A stretch of DNA of 64,000 bases from Bufo bufo (lineage: Eukaryota; Chordata; Amphibia; Anura; Bufonidae): contig NC_053389.1 of the NCBI RefSeq assembly GCF_905171765.1, positions 399,576,645 to 399,640,644 on the forward strand. The letters run 5' to 3'. Positions 10,244 through 21,528 of this stretch are shown one piece after another; positions within the stretch are counted from its first letter, which is position 1, and every line of letters begins with the position of its first letter. The notes below the pieces were generated by a model, which saw only the letters and a program-made list of their open reading frames with translations, ran no database searches and was not told the DNA's origin. A program made the translations under genes and the position numbers.

Positions 10244-11831
10244 CAGGGGCGTTGCTAGGATAAAACATTCAGGGCCTGGGCCCCTGATTTTTTGTCCCAG
10301 GCCCTGAATGTCCTGCCTGCCAGCTAGATACTACTGTATTGCTGTCCTCAGTATGGCAATACATTTGAATCTAATGCACTGGAAGAGCTGAAGGACCTGT
10401 GATGACATCACAGTTCATGTGACCAGTAAAACAGGCAGTAGTTGAGAAGGACCTGCGATGATTTTACCATCATGTGACCAGTGCAGGAGAGGAGGACAGT
10501 GAAGAGGAGAAGACCTGGGGGAAGAAGCTGAGGTGATGTCTGCTACATGAGGAGAGGTAAGTGAAGGGAGAGGCAGAGCAATGCTGGGAGTTGTGGTTAT
10601 TTAACTGGGACTGTATGTTGGGGCTGAAGGGAGAGATGTTATTTACATGGAACTGTGTGTTGATGGTGGCTGGGGAGGGGATGATGTTATTTACATGGGA
10701 CTCTATGTTGATGGGGGCTATGGAAGGGAGTAATGTTATTTACATGGGACTGTATGTTGGAGGGGCTGCGGGAGGCAGTGATGTTATTTACATTGGAAAG
10801 TATGTTGATGGTGGCTGTGGGAGTGATGTTATTTACATGGGAATGAATGTTGAGGGGGCGATGTTATTTACATGGGACTGTATGTTGAAGGTGGCTGGTG
10901 GGGGGAATGATATTATTTACATGGAACGGAATGTTGAGGGGGTGATAGTTACATGGGATTGCATGTTGGAGGCGGCTGGGGAGGGGGTGATATTATTTAC
11001 TTGGGACTGTATTATGAAGGTGGCTGGGGAGGAGATGATGTTATTTACATGGGACTGTATTTTGAAGGGGGCTGTAGATAGTGATGTTATTTATATGGAA
11101 CTGTATATTGGAGGGCACTGGTGAGATGTGTGATATTATTTACATGGGACTCTATGGGAGGGGCTAAAGGGAGGGGAGGGAGGGAAATAGTGTTATTTAC
11201 ATAAGATTATATATTGGAGGGACTCAAGGGAGGGGAGCATAGTTATTTACATAGGACTGTATTTTGGAAGGGGCAGGAGAGATAGTGTGATGTTATTTAC
11301 ATGGGACTGTATAGTGGAGGGAGGAATATAACTACATGGGGCACTGCAGGGGGGCATTAAAAATACTGGGGGCACTTCATGGTGAGCATTATAACAGTAG
11401 GGGGGAGTATAAACACTGGGGGCACTGTAGGGGCATTTTAAATCCAGGGGACACTATAGGCATTCTTATTACTACTGGGGGCTCTATAGGAGGGACTTAT
11501 AAATCTGCCTAATTTCTACAAAGAGCACTATCGGGGGCACTATGGGGGGTATGATGATAGAAATGTGAGGAAGCTAAGATGTCTGTGTGTTACACTCTGC
11601 AGAGACGAGGTGTGGCTGAAAGAAGTTGTACGGACCAAATAGAGAAGATGATGAGAATATCTACATCAGAGGACATGTCACCTGGGAGGCCCTGGATGTG
11701 AGAGGTATGTGCTGCTATATAGCAAGTACAGCAAAATGCGGTGTGTGGGGAGAGGGGGGCGACTTACAGAACTAGGCCATATTCATTGGGGCTTGGGCCC
11801 CGGATCTTTTAAGACCCTAGCAAAGTCCCTG
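10244..11831. mobile_element. Non-autonomous hAT element carrying a minisatellite
   Basis: The left end CAGGGGCGTTGCTAGG and the right end CCCTAGCAAAGTCCCTG are inverted repeats. The flanks GTCTAGGA (10236-10243) and GTCTAGAG (11832-11839) form a slightly decayed 8-bp target duplication. Just inside the left end a strong hairpin forms from ACATTCAGGGCCTGGG and its complement. The interior is mostly tandem repeats, and no transposase is visible. The element at 57307-60267 has the same ends and belongs to the same family. Confidence 0.8.
10610..11350 (+). repeat. Irregular minisatellite around a TTATTTACATGGGACTGTAT core
   Basis: About a dozen units of variable length (mostly 55-80 bp) share the core TTATTTACATGGGACTGTA followed by a G-rich spacer. 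They fill the middle of the hAT at 10244-11831. A second, shorter G-rich array of CACTGGGGGC-like units continues to about 11550. The 187-residue open frame across the first array exists only because of the repetition, so I do not call it a gene. Confidence 0.8.
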
Positions 11832-11839
11832 GTCTAGAG

Positions 11840-12247
11840 GTCAGGACAGACATGGGTCAAATAAGGCAGCAGAGAATCATTGTCTGGGAAACAAGCAGAA
11901 ATTGGTACACAGACAGACACACACAGTATCTATTTTGCAGGGCCTAGCAAGTAAGTGAAACCAAAAGGAATCTATTGCTCAGGCCAGAGGTGGAACAAAG
12001 AGGCAAGCTTTTGTAGTCATTAAAAAGCTGAACATAGAGTAAAAGGGGGAATTAATCATTGTGGTACTGCAAGGTGAGGTTCAATTAATAGACACAAATA
12101 CATACGCAGAAAGAGACCTAGCAGCCAGGCTGCAACATGGGACATAGGAATCTGACACACTGTGCTGGGCAGAAGCTAGATGAATTATGAAGAACCAGTG
12201 TCCGCCCCAGATAGCGGGATGATGCTTCCTTCCATCTCTTCTAATAC
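11840..12247. other. Flank of unclassified repeat, no gene
   Basis: About 400 bp continuing the sequence interrupted by the upstream hAT. No coding region or element ends could be defined. Confidence 0.4.
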
Positions 12248-12255
12248 CTCCTGAT

Positions 12256-15200
12256 TAAAGTTGAGCAAACCCAAACTGCAAAGTTCGGGTTGGTACCGAA
12301 TTTTGCGAGTTCGGGTACCTGGATCCGAACCCGGACTTTTGCACTGAAGTTTGGGTTTGGGTTCGGTATTCGGTGTTTTGGTGATTTTATTAATTTCTGT
12401 TATAAAATGGTTATAGTTAACGTAAAATAATAGCATTCTTAAAACAGAATGCTAAATAAAATGTCTATTGAGGGATTAAAAATAAAACTCACCACATCCA
12501 CTTGATTGCGCAGCCGGTATCTTCTTTTCTTAACCCCTTAAGGACTCAGCCCTATTTCAGATAAGGACTTGGCCATTTTTTGCAAATCTGACCAGTGTCA
12601 CTTTAAGTGCTGATAACTTTAAAACGCTTTGACTTATCCAGGCCATTCTGAGATTATTTTTTCGTCACATATTTTACTTCATGACACTGGTAAAATGAAG
12701 TAAAAAAAAATCTTTTTGATTTATTAAAAAATACCAAATTTACCAAAAATTTGTAAAAAATTGCAAATTTCCAAGTTTACATTTCTCTACTTTTATAATA
12801 CATAGTAATACCTCCAAAAATAGTTATTACTTTATATTCCCCATATGTCTATTTCATGTTAGGATCATTTTGGGAATGATATTTTATTTGTTGGGGATGT
12901 TACAAGGCTTAGAAGTTTAGAAGCAAATCTTGAAATTTTTCTGAAATTTTCAAAAACCCAATTTTTAGGGACCAGTTCAGGTCTGAAGTCATTTTGCGAG
13001 GCTTACATAATAGAAACCACCCAAAAATGACCCCATTCTAGAAACTACACCCCTCAAGGTATTCAAAACTGATTTTACAAACGTCGTTAACCCTTTAGGT
13101 GTTCCACAAGAATTAATGGAAAATAGAGATACAATTTAAAAATTTTACTTTTTTGGCATATTTTCCATTTTAATAATTTTTTTCCAGTTACAAAGCAAGG
13201 GTTAACAGCCAAACCAAACTCAATATTTATGGCCCTGATTCTGTAGTTTACAGAAACACCCCATATGTGGTCGTAAACTACTGTACGGGCACACGGCAGG
13301 GCGCAGAAGGAAAGGAATGCCATACGGTTTTTGGAAGGCAGGTTTTGCTGGACTGGTTTTTTTGACACCATGTCCCATTTGAAGCCCCCCTGATGCACCC
13401 CTAGAGTAGAAACTCCATAAAAGTGACCCCATCTAAGAAACTACACCCCTCAAGGTATTCAAAACAGATTTTACAAACATCGTTAACCCTTTAGGTGTTC
13501 CACAAGAGTTATTGGCAAATGGAGATGAAATTTCTGAATTTAAATTTTTGGGCAAATTTTCCATTTTAATCCATTTTTCCCAGTAACAAAGCAAGGGTTA
13601 ACAGCCAAACCAAACTCAATATTTATGGCCCTGATTCTGTAGTTTACAGAAACACCTCATATGTGGTCGTAAACCGCTGTACGGGCACACGGCAGGGCGC
13701 AGAAGGAAAGGCATGCCATACGGTTTTTGGAAGGCAGATTTTGCTGGACTGTTTTTTTTGACACCATGTTCCATTTAAAGCCCCCCTGATGCACCCCTAG
13801 AGTAGAAACTCCAAAAAAGTGACCCCATTTTAGAAACTACGGGATTGGGTGGCAGTTTTGTTGGTACTAGTTTAGGGTACATATGATTTTTGGTTGCTCT
13901 ATATTACACTTTTTGTGAGGCAAGGTAACAAGAAATAGTTGTTATTTACAACATTCATCTGACAGATTAGATCATGTGATATTTTTATAGACCAGGTTGT
14001 CACGGATGCGGCGATACCTAATATGTATACTTTTTATTTATTTATGTAAGTTTTACACAATAATATCATTTTTGAAACAAAAAAAAAATCATGTTTTAGT
14101 GTCTCCATATTCTGAGAGCCATAGTTTTTTCAGTTTTTGGGTGTTTATCTTACGTAGGGTCTCATTTTTTGCGGGATGAGGTGACGGTTTTATTGGCACT
14201 ATTTTTGGGTGCATATGACTTTTTGATCGCTTGCTATTACACTTTTTGTGATGTAAGGTGACAAAAAATGGTTTATTTAGCACAGTTTTTATTTTTAATT
14301 TTTTACGGTGTTCATCTGAGGGGTTAGGTCATGTGATATGTTTATAGAGACAGTCGATACGGACGCGGCGATACCTAATATGTATAATTTTATTTTTTTC
14401 CCTATTTTTTACCAATTTCTTTTAACTTTATTTGGGGAAAATGACTTTTTGTTTATTTTTACTTGAAACTTTAAATTTTTGGGTGGGTAAACTTTATTTT
14501 TTCAACTTTTTTTTACTTTATTTTTTGTCCCACTTTGGGACTTCAACTTTTGGGGGTCTAATCCCTTTTACAATACATTCCAATACTTCTGTATTGGAAT
14601 GCATTGGCTGTATAAGTAATACTGTGTGTATTACTCATACAGCTTCCAGCGCAATGCCTTCCTTAGACATCGCGCTGCTTTCATGCCATCGGGTCCCCCC
14701 TACAGCCGCATGGGGACCCGATGGCACCGCAGCCCGCAACCGCCGGATAAGGTAAAAGCCGCAAACCGCAGGTCTGAATTGACCTGCGGTTTGTGGCGAT
14801 TGCCGACACAGGGGGGTCACGGGACCCCCCCGGCGTTGTGACAGGGTGCCCGCTGAATTATTTCAGCGGACATCCTGTTGCGATTAACCCCCGCCATGCC
14901 GCAATCTCGATTTAAACTTAGGACGTACCGGTATGCCCTAATTCCTTAAGGACTCGGGAAATAGGGCGTACCGGTACGCCCTAAGTCCTTAAGGGGTTAA
15001 AGACCTGCAAAAGGACCTGCGATGACGTGGTGAGCGTGGTGACGTCACCGCAGGTCCTTTTGCAGGTCCTGAAGAAAAGAAGATATCGGCTGCGCGATCA
15101 AGTGGATGAGGTGATTATTATTTTTTTTTAACCCCTCAATAGACATTTTAATTAGCATTCTGTTTTAAGAATGCTATTATTTTCCGTTATAACCATGTGA

Positions 15201-15349
15201 TAACAGAAAATAATAAAGTGAAGTTCGGGTCCCCGTTGACTTAAATGGGGTCCGGGTTCGGGGTGAAGTTCGGGTCGCGAACCCGAACTTTGACTTGAAG
15301 TTCGACTGAACCCGTCGAACCCAAATTTCCATGGGTTCTCTCCACCCTA
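12256..15349. mobile_element. hAT fold-back element with perfect 8-bp target duplication
   Basis: CTCCTGAT is duplicated at 12248-12255 and 15350-15357. The ends TAAAGTTGAGCAAACCC and the complement of GGGTTCTCTCCACCCTA are inverted and match the TAG-GATGAGCGAAC end type of the large hAT at 25106. The left arm (12256-12530) and the right arm (about 15050-15349) are long inverted repeats, sharing for example the AGCATTCTTAAAACAGAATGC hairpin and the GAACCCG-rich terminal block. Without the element in its loop it would be about 620 bp. It has no transposase. Confidence 0.85.
12534..14996. mobile_element. TTAA-flanked non-autonomous DNA transposon (Kolobok/piggyBac-like target)
   Basis: The ends CCCCTTAAGGACT and AGTCCTTAAGGGG are inverted repeats, with TTAA on both sides (12530-12533 and 14997-15000). 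A TTAA duplication is typical of piggyBac and Kolobok elements; which one cannot be told without a transposase. Inside are a tandem duplication with a ~397-bp period (ACCCCTCAAGGTATTCAAAAC at about 13046 and 13443), a second with a ~355-bp period (GCGGCGATACCTAATATGTA), and a GC-rich right end with hairpins (CGCAGGTC...GACCTGCG at about 14768; the perfect palindrome GGGCGTACCGGTACGCCC at 14964-14981). No coding region. A related fragment starts at 23763 and an inverted one lies at about 60690-62045. Confidence 0.75.
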
Positions 15350-15561
15350 CTCCTGATACAAAGCATGAACTGTAAAAAAATCCAACAGTGTTTTACTACC
15401 ACCCACCATACTTCATATATTTTTTGGTAGATAAACACAGGTAGCTTTGTGATAACATATCCATTTTAGATGATATTCCATATTCCATATGTATTGTGAT
15501 TGTCCATATTGCCTCCTTTTCTGTCTAGATTCATTTTACCATCACATTATACACTGCTTGT

Positions 15562-15742
15562 TTCCATGGTTACGACCACCCTACAATCCATCAGCGGTGG
15601 CCGTGCTTGCACACTATAGAAAAAAGCACCAGCCTATGTGAGCTCCCACGGTCCCGGCCACCAGAGAGGCTGGTGCATTTCCCTATAGTGTGCAAAGCAC
15701 AACCACTACTGCTGTATTGCATGGTGGTCATAACCATGGAAA
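15562..15742. mobile_element. Fold-back MITE with ~80-bp arms
   Basis: TTCCATGGTTACGACCACC at the left is inverted at the right as GGTGGTCATAACCATGGAA. Further in, TTGCACACTATAG pairs with CTATAGTGTGCAA and GCACCAGCCT with AGGCTGGTGC. The loop is about 25 bp. It is gene-free and typical of short inverted-repeat MITEs. No target duplication was identified. Confidence 0.75.
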
Positions 15743-16622
15743 TGAGAAGCGTATAACCAGGGAGGGACACAGAACTCAAAGGGCCCCTGTGCAAAGAACC
15801 CCCTCCCTAAACCACACATACAGATGTAAACATATACAATACGTGCATAATCCTGGAAGACCAAGCAGCATATAAGGACCAGGAGCACAGCGTTGGCCCA
15901 GGAAGCAACATTTAATAAGTACAGTAACAATGAAAAAGGGGGGGGGGGAATGAAAAGAAAATAGATACAGTGACCCCTTTAAGGCTACCCAGTGCTTTTG
16001 GGCAACAATGTGTCGTGCATCCAAGGATTAAGGCAGTACAATGCTGCTATGCATTGAGTTAAAATGAATGGGGTTGCATTGTGAACTTGAAGTTTCTTAA
16101 AATCACAATCAAAAAGTTGCAAGAAATTCAGCAGGTTGGATTTTTGTGACCGTCAGGTCATGGCCCCATTTACTTTTACTAGTTGTGATGTAGCGTAGTG
16201 TCGCTGCAATCTTTGGCTGTATAATGTGTGTTGCAGCCACAGCCACCTTGTGGTGCCAGCCTAAGGGCCCATTTAGACAGCCGTGCTTTACAGTCTGCAA
16301 ATTGCGGATCCACAAAATCCCTACACACATACACTCACATACACTGTCACACATGCACTCACATACACTGTCACACATGAAGTCACTCACATACACTTGT
16401 ACACATGCAGTCACTTTCACATACACACACTGTCACATACACACACTGTCACACATGCAGGAACTATTTTACACTACATTACATACAGATCCCTTTCTTA
16501 CCTCCTGACTTTGTATTGCTGGTTCTGCTGTCCTCAGCCAGGCTCCTCCCCTTCTCGCAGCAGGGCTCCGTCTCCACACAGCAGCAGTGGGTCCTTCCTT
16601 CCTCACTAATTAGCAGTGCTGG
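15743..16622. other. Unclassified flank with a short ACACATACACTC tandem
   Basis: About 880 bp before the gypsy element. A poly-G run lies at about 15938. At 16320-16460 the strand is a CA-rich tandem of about 28-32 bp units (variants of TCACATACACTGTCACACATG). The open frames here are caused by that repeat. The last 5 bases, GCTGG at 16618-16622, are one side of the gypsy target duplication. Confidence 0.6.
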
Positions 16623-17271
16623 TGTCACGACCGCTATCCCAGCAGCAGTCGTGTCGCACCAGACGGAGGGGAAGGGGGACCCTTATCTACGGATGGGAAA
16701 TAGAATGGCCACCCCTGACGAACACTAAGCTGGCACCTGTCTGCCCTGATACCCTAGACGGGGTGTGAACCCGTGCGGCGAGCAGGATGCCTAAACCCTC
16801 AGTCGCCCTAACAAGACTGGACTGGGGAAAGGCCGATGGGAGCGCTAGTCACCATCACTCACGTCTAGGAAAACAACAGGGGAAGACAGCAACAAACAAA
16901 CAACAGCAGAGATAGACTTATCCAGTCACGAGCAGAGAAGGCGATCCCAAACACGACAGTCCACGCCGGACAAGAGCTCCACAGCAACACCATCAAACGA
17001 TCTACTTCAAAGGTTAGAGTAGCACTGGAAGTAAGGACTATATCTGGCAATGACTGCAAGTGAAACTGAAACTAATATAGTATCTGGGAGTGGCAGACAG
17101 GACTCACCTGAGAAGGATGCCTACAAACTCCCAGTCAGGACAAAAAGGTTCACAAGGCAAAACCTGGATGACATACCCTGAACCACGGAGCAAACTCACA
17201 AGCTATCGCGAGTAGCAAGTCGCTGCGACCTTCTCCTCCCAGACCTGTCTGGATCAGTCACAGTCGTGACA
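16623..17271 (-). repeat. Gypsy 3' LTR
   Basis: This LTR is downstream of integrase in the minus-strand element. Immediately upstream of it (complement of about 17272-17285) is the polypurine tract GAAAGGGGGG followed by TAC, the primer for plus-strand synthesis. Integrase coding runs about 75 bp into the LTR, ending at 17196, so the extreme C-terminus lies in the LTR. Confidence 0.92.
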
Positions 17272-18570
17272 GTACCCCCCTTTCTACGAGGGGCCCCCGG
17301 ACCCTCAAGACCAGGCCTCTCCGGATGGGAGCTATGAAAAGCCTGAATGAGTCTGTCCGCTTTTATCTCTGATGCTGGAACGCACATTCTCTCTTCGGAA
17401 CCATAACCTTTCCAGTGCACCAGGTACTGAAGAGAGCGGCGAACATATCGTGAATCAACAATCTTTTCTACCTGAAACTCAAGACTGCCATCAACAACCA
17501 CCGGTGGAGGCGGTAGCGGCAATGGTTCAGGAGGTTCTACATATCTCTTAAGCAGAGACCTGTGGAAGACATTATGGATCCTTAGAGTCTGAGGTAGCTC
17601 AAGGCGAAAAGCCACCGGGTTAATGATCTTAATTACCCTATAAGGACCAATAAATCTCGGACCTAATTTCCACGAGGGAACCTTCAACTTGATATTTCTG
17701 GTAGACAACCACACCAAGTCATTCACCCCAAGGTCCGGACCTTCAGAGCGCTTCCTATCAGCCACACGTTTGTATCTACCACCCATTCTCTTCAAACTTT
17801 CTTGCACACTCTGCCACACTGAAGAAAGTGAAGACGCAAATCGTTCCTCCTCGGGAATCCCAGACGGCCCTCCCTCACTAAACGTACAAAACTGAGGATG
17901 GAAACCATACGCACCAAAAAATGGTGACTTATCGGTAGATTCTTGACGACGATTATTAATGGCAAACTCGCCTAACGGTAAATAAGATGACCATTCCTCA
18001 TGATTTTCGGAAACAAAGCATCTCAAATATGTCTCTAGGTTTTGATTGGTACGTTCAGTCTGACCGTTGGACTGTGGATGGAAAGATGAAGAAAACGACA
18101 GATGAACCCCTAAACGAGAACAAAAAGCTTTCCAAAATTTAGAAACAAATTGGGTACCACGATCCGAAACAATATCGGAAGGGACCCCGTGAAGCTTCAC
18201 GATGTGGTCAATAAAAACCTGAGCCAGTGTGTTAGCATTAGGCAATGCGGCAAGAGCAATAAAGTGCACCATTTTACTGAATCTGTCAACAACTACAAGA
18301 ATAACAGTCTTCCCCGCTGATACTGGTAGATCCGTAATGAAATCCATTGATAGGTGCGTCCAAGGCCTGTTGGGGATGGCCAGAGGTAAAAGACGCCCTG
18401 CCGGACGAGTATGATCTACCTTAGAACGAGCACAGGTAGCACATGCAGACACAAAATTCAACACCTCCTGGCGCCATTTAGGCCACCAGAACCGACGAGA
18501 CACTAACTCAGAGGTTGCCCTACTACCTGGGTGTCCTGCCAGTGTGGAGTTATGGTGTTCTTTTAGTATC
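17196..18570 (-). pseudogene. Gypsy integrase with C-terminal chromodomain
   Basis: The frame from the Met at 18503 is 435 residues, but integrase sequence continues upstream to about 18570 in this frame, with the His pair of the HHCC zinc finger; the Cys pair is CATCARSK. The DD35E core is visible: Asp in HLSMDFITDLP, Asp in IVSDRGTQF and Glu in SNGQTERTNQ. A C-terminal chromodomain follows (FQVEKIVDSRYVRRSLQYLVHWKGYG), which targets integration to modified histones in chromoviruses. Its usual Trp in the ERSWVP-type motif is replaced (ERMCVP), which could weaken binding. It is out of frame with RT because of the shift at about 18568. Confidence 0.92.
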
Positions 18571-20155
18571 TCCAGTCTGGCACAAACAGTTTACCCGAGG
18601 GGCAGGAGGCCGGGGCGTCCCCCTGAGCTTCCAACACCCTCCCCTCCAAACCTGAGTATAATGCAGAGACCACCACCCCCTTTTGCAAAATGGGCTCTGG
18701 TACATCAACATCACCCCCTCCAGGAAAACTTCGGGACAATGCATCCGCCTTAGTATTTTTTGCCCCCGGGCGATAGGTTATTACAAAATTAAACCTAGTA
18801 GAAAATAACGACCACCGAGCCTGTCTAGGGGTGAGACGTTTAGGAGACTCCAGATAAAATAAGTTTTTGTGATCAGTAATCACCGTGACGGGATGAACCG
18901 CCCCCTCCAAAAAATGACGCCACTCCTCAAAGGCCAACTTAATAGCCAAAAGTTCCCTGTTGCCAATATCATAGTTCCTTTCTGCAGTAGACAACTTCTT
19001 CGAAAAGAAAGCACACGGACGCCATTCACCAGGGGACGGGCCCTGAGATAGTACCGCTCCCACCCCCACCTCTGATGCGTCAACCTCTACAATAAAAGGA
19101 AGCGAGACATCTGGCTGTACGAGAATAGGGGCCGAGATGAATCTCTCCTTCAGAGATGTAAAGGCAGTTTTGGCTGCATGTGACCATTTGGAAAAATCGG
19201 ATCCCTTTCGGGTCATGTCCGTCAGTGGTTTGCCCACCAAGGAATAGTTCTTTATAAACTTTCTATAAAAATTGGCAAACCCCAGGAAGCGTTGCAATGC
19301 CTTCAGATTCTCAGGCAGATCCCAGTCCATAATTGCCCGATCTTTCTCTGGATCCATGCGGAAACCTGAATCTGACAACACATACCCCAGAAATGGCAGT
19401 TCTTTTACGGCGAACACACATTTCTCTAATTTAGCAAACAATTTGTTGGCCCTTAATATCTGCAGCACTTGGCTCACATGCATCTTATGTGTATCCAGAT
19501 CCGGGGAATAGACCAGGATGTCATCAAGATATATCACAACAAATCTCCCGATAAGGTGACTAAAAATATCGTTGACAAAATGTTGGAACACCGCAGGCGC
19601 ATTAGTAAGACCAAATGGCATGACCAGATTTTCATAATGCCCTTCCGGAGTATTAAAAGCCGTTTTCCATTCATCCCCCTCTTTGATGCGAACCAGGTTA
19701 TAGGCTCCTCTGAGATCCATTTTGGAGAACCATTTAGCACCAGCAACCTGATTAAAGAGGTCGGGAATGAGACGATAGGGATCTCGGATAGTTATCCGGT
19801 TTAATTCCCGGAAATCCAGGCAAGGACGCAGGCCCCCATCTTTCTTTTTAACGAAAAAGAACCCTGCAGCCACGGGTGAAGAAGAGGGTCTGATGTGTCC
19901 TTTAGCCAAACTCTCCGAAATATAATCTTGCATAGCCTTCCTCTCCGGGCCGGAAAGATTGTATAACCGGGTTTTAGGTAGTTTTGCCCCAGGTAATAGA
20001 TTAATCCGGCAATCATATGGACGATGAGGTTGTAACCCCTGACAACCCTTCTCAGAGAACACATCCATAAAATCTGACAGAAAGGCAGGTAAAGATGTTA
20101 CAGAGAGTGTAGAGCACCTACTACTCAAGCAGTTGTCCTTACACTCCACTCCACA
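18563..20155 (-). pseudogene. Gypsy reverse transcriptase and RNase H region of Pol
   Basis: The open frame extends to 20251, but homology starts at about 20155. It holds the RT fingers (LPGAKLPKTRLYNLSGPE), the motif LRPCLDFRELN, the catalytic YLDDILVYS and the thumb (LGFANFYRKFI). RNase H follows, with Asp in FIVEVDASEVGVGAVLSQ, Glu in NRELLAIKLAFEEWRHF, Asp in VITDHKNL and Asp in TKADALSR. All catalytic residues are present. The frame stops at 18563, just after GKLFVPD, because of a single-base shift before the integrase zinc-binding region, so RT and integrase are no longer joined. Confidence 0.93.
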
Positions 20156-20655
20156 ATCTCCCCGGCCTGCCAATCCACCACTGGATTGTGAGTCACCAGC
20201 CAGGGAAGCCCCAATACCATAGGAGCCGGAAGACCGTCCAGGACATAACAAGAGATATGCTCTTTATGGAGGTCCCCTACCTGCAGATGGATATTATGGA
20301 TGATCTGAGTTAACTGTCTCTGAGTAAGAGGGGAGGAGTCGATGGCAAAAACAGGAATAGTTCTGCATACCGGTTCCGGAGTAAAACCCAGAGCCTGAGC
20401 AAACCGTGAATCCACCAAGTTGACCCCCGCCCCACTGTCCAAAAAGACGGAACAGATCTCAGTCTTATTGCCCGCCTCAACGGTAGCGGACAACAAAAAC
20501 TGAGACATGCGTATGGAGGAAACGAATACACCCAGACTGTTCTCCTCCGCACAATCTGGGGACTCTAGTTTTCCGGCGGCTCCTTTGTTTGTAGTCTCTT
20601 GGGTTCTGAGGGACAAACCTTTACAAAATGACCCCTCCCCCCACAACGAAAACAA
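20125..20655 (-). CDS. Gypsy aspartic protease region of Pol
   Basis: A 176-residue frame with the retropepsin active site FLDSGAGVNLVD at about residues 72-83 and a later hydrophobic motif MVLGLPWL typical of Ty3/gypsy proteases. It cleaves the Gag and Gag-Pol precursors. The frame ends at a stop at 20125, while the downstream sequence continues in a different frame from about 20150. This looks like a one-base indel between protease and reverse transcriptase, so the full polyprotein is broken here. No independent start is expected, since it is reached from Gag. Confidence 0.88.
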   Translation of the reverse strand: MFSLWGEGSFCKGLSLRTQETTNKGAAGKLESPDCAEENSLGVFVSSIRMSQFLLSATVEAGNKTEICSVFLDSGAGVNLVDSRFAQALGFTPEPVCRTIPVFAIDSSPLTQRQLTQIIHNIHLQVGDLHKEHISCYVLDGLPAPMVLGLPWLVTHNPVVDWQAGEIVEWSVRTTA

Positions 20656-21410
20656 ACCTCTGACCTACGGCGGAACTTAGGAGGATTCACCCGTCTAGTG
20701 GCGCCCCCTATTTGCATTGGTTCGACTGGACCATAACAGACCGATCCCTGCCCTATAGAGGGCTCCGTAAAATTTAATAGTCTCTCCCTGAGTCGTCTGT
20801 CGATTCTTATGGACAGAGACATAGCAGCCTCAAGAGACCCAGGGACCTCGTATACCGCCAGCGTGTCTTTTAATTTTTCAGACAACCCCTGGCAGAACTG
20901 ACTCCTAAGGGCCGAGTCGTTCCATAACGTATCAGTAGCCCACCTACGGAATTCGGAACAATATAGTTCAGCAGACCGGTTCTCTTGCCGAAGTCTACGT
21001 AGCTTAGACTCAGCCAGTGAGACCCTGTCCGGGTCATCATATACAAGACCCAGGGCTTCAAAAAACTCCTCCACTGATCGTAAGGCTGGAGAGTCTGATG
21101 GTAGGGAGAAAGCCCAAGCCTGTGGATCTCCTTGCAGGAGAGAAATTACAATGCCCACCCGTTGTTCCTCACCGTCGGAGGATCTAGGGCGTAACCTGAA
21201 GAACAATTTGCAAGCTTCTCTGAAGGTTACAAATTGGTCTCTCCCTCCTGAGAACCTATCAGGTAAAGCCACTTTTGGCTCAGGAGTACCTTGGTTTCCC
21301 GTAGCAACGGTGGAACCCAAGGATTGCTGCTGCAGCACTGTTGCTTTTAATCCTGCCACTTCAAGGGATAACCCCTGTAATTGTTTCGCCAAAACCGAAA
21401 CCGGATCCAT
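20565..21410 (-). CDS. Gypsy Gag polyprotein
   Basis: A frame of 281 residues from the Met at 21410 (MDPVSVLAKQLQGL). I prefer this to the upstream Met at 21479, because that extension is only the translated poly-T leader. A Gag capsid-like retrotransposon domain covers the middle (about 60-200: DRFSGGRDQFVTFREACKLFF...CSEFRRWATDT). A zinc knuckle lies near the C-terminus, CFRCGGRGHFVKVC, a perfect CX2CX4HX4C. It would form the particle and package the RNA. It overlaps the protease frame by about 90 bases in another frame, as is usual when pol is made by ribosomal frameshifting. The frame is intact. Confidence 0.92.
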   Translation of the reverse strand: MDPVSVLAKQLQGLSLEVAGLKATVLQQQSLGSTVATGNQGTPEPKVALPDRFSGGRDQFVTFREACKLFFRLRPRSSDGEEQRVGIVISLLQGDPQAWAFSLPSDSPALRSVEEFFEALGLVYDDPDRVSLAESKLRRLRQENRSAELYCSEFRRWATDTLWNDSALRSQFCQGLSEKLKDTLAVYEVPGSLEAAMSLSIRIDRRLRERLLNFTEPSIGQGSVCYGPVEPMQIGGATRRVNPPKFRRRSEVCFRCGGRGHFVKVCPSEPKRLQTKEPPEN

Positions 21411-21528
21411 AGTGGAACAGACAAAATACAAAGCAAAACAGCAAGCAAAAAAAAAAAAAAAAAAAAAAAGAAATGTCACTTTTTTTTATTTTTATTTTTA
21501 TTTTTATTTTTTAAAAGGCCAGATATAC

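Noticed and set aside
10561..11124. A 187-codon open frame in the hAT at 10.2 kb
   Set aside because: Translated minisatellite (repeated MLFTWDC-like peptide); no homology.
9961..12170. A solo LTR split by the hAT at 10244
   Set aside because: The left part starts like an LTR (TGTTACGGGCAG), but no matching CA end or target duplication could be found.
16224..16728. Overlapping His/Thr-rich open frames
   Set aside because: Produced by the CA-rich tandem at 16320-16460.
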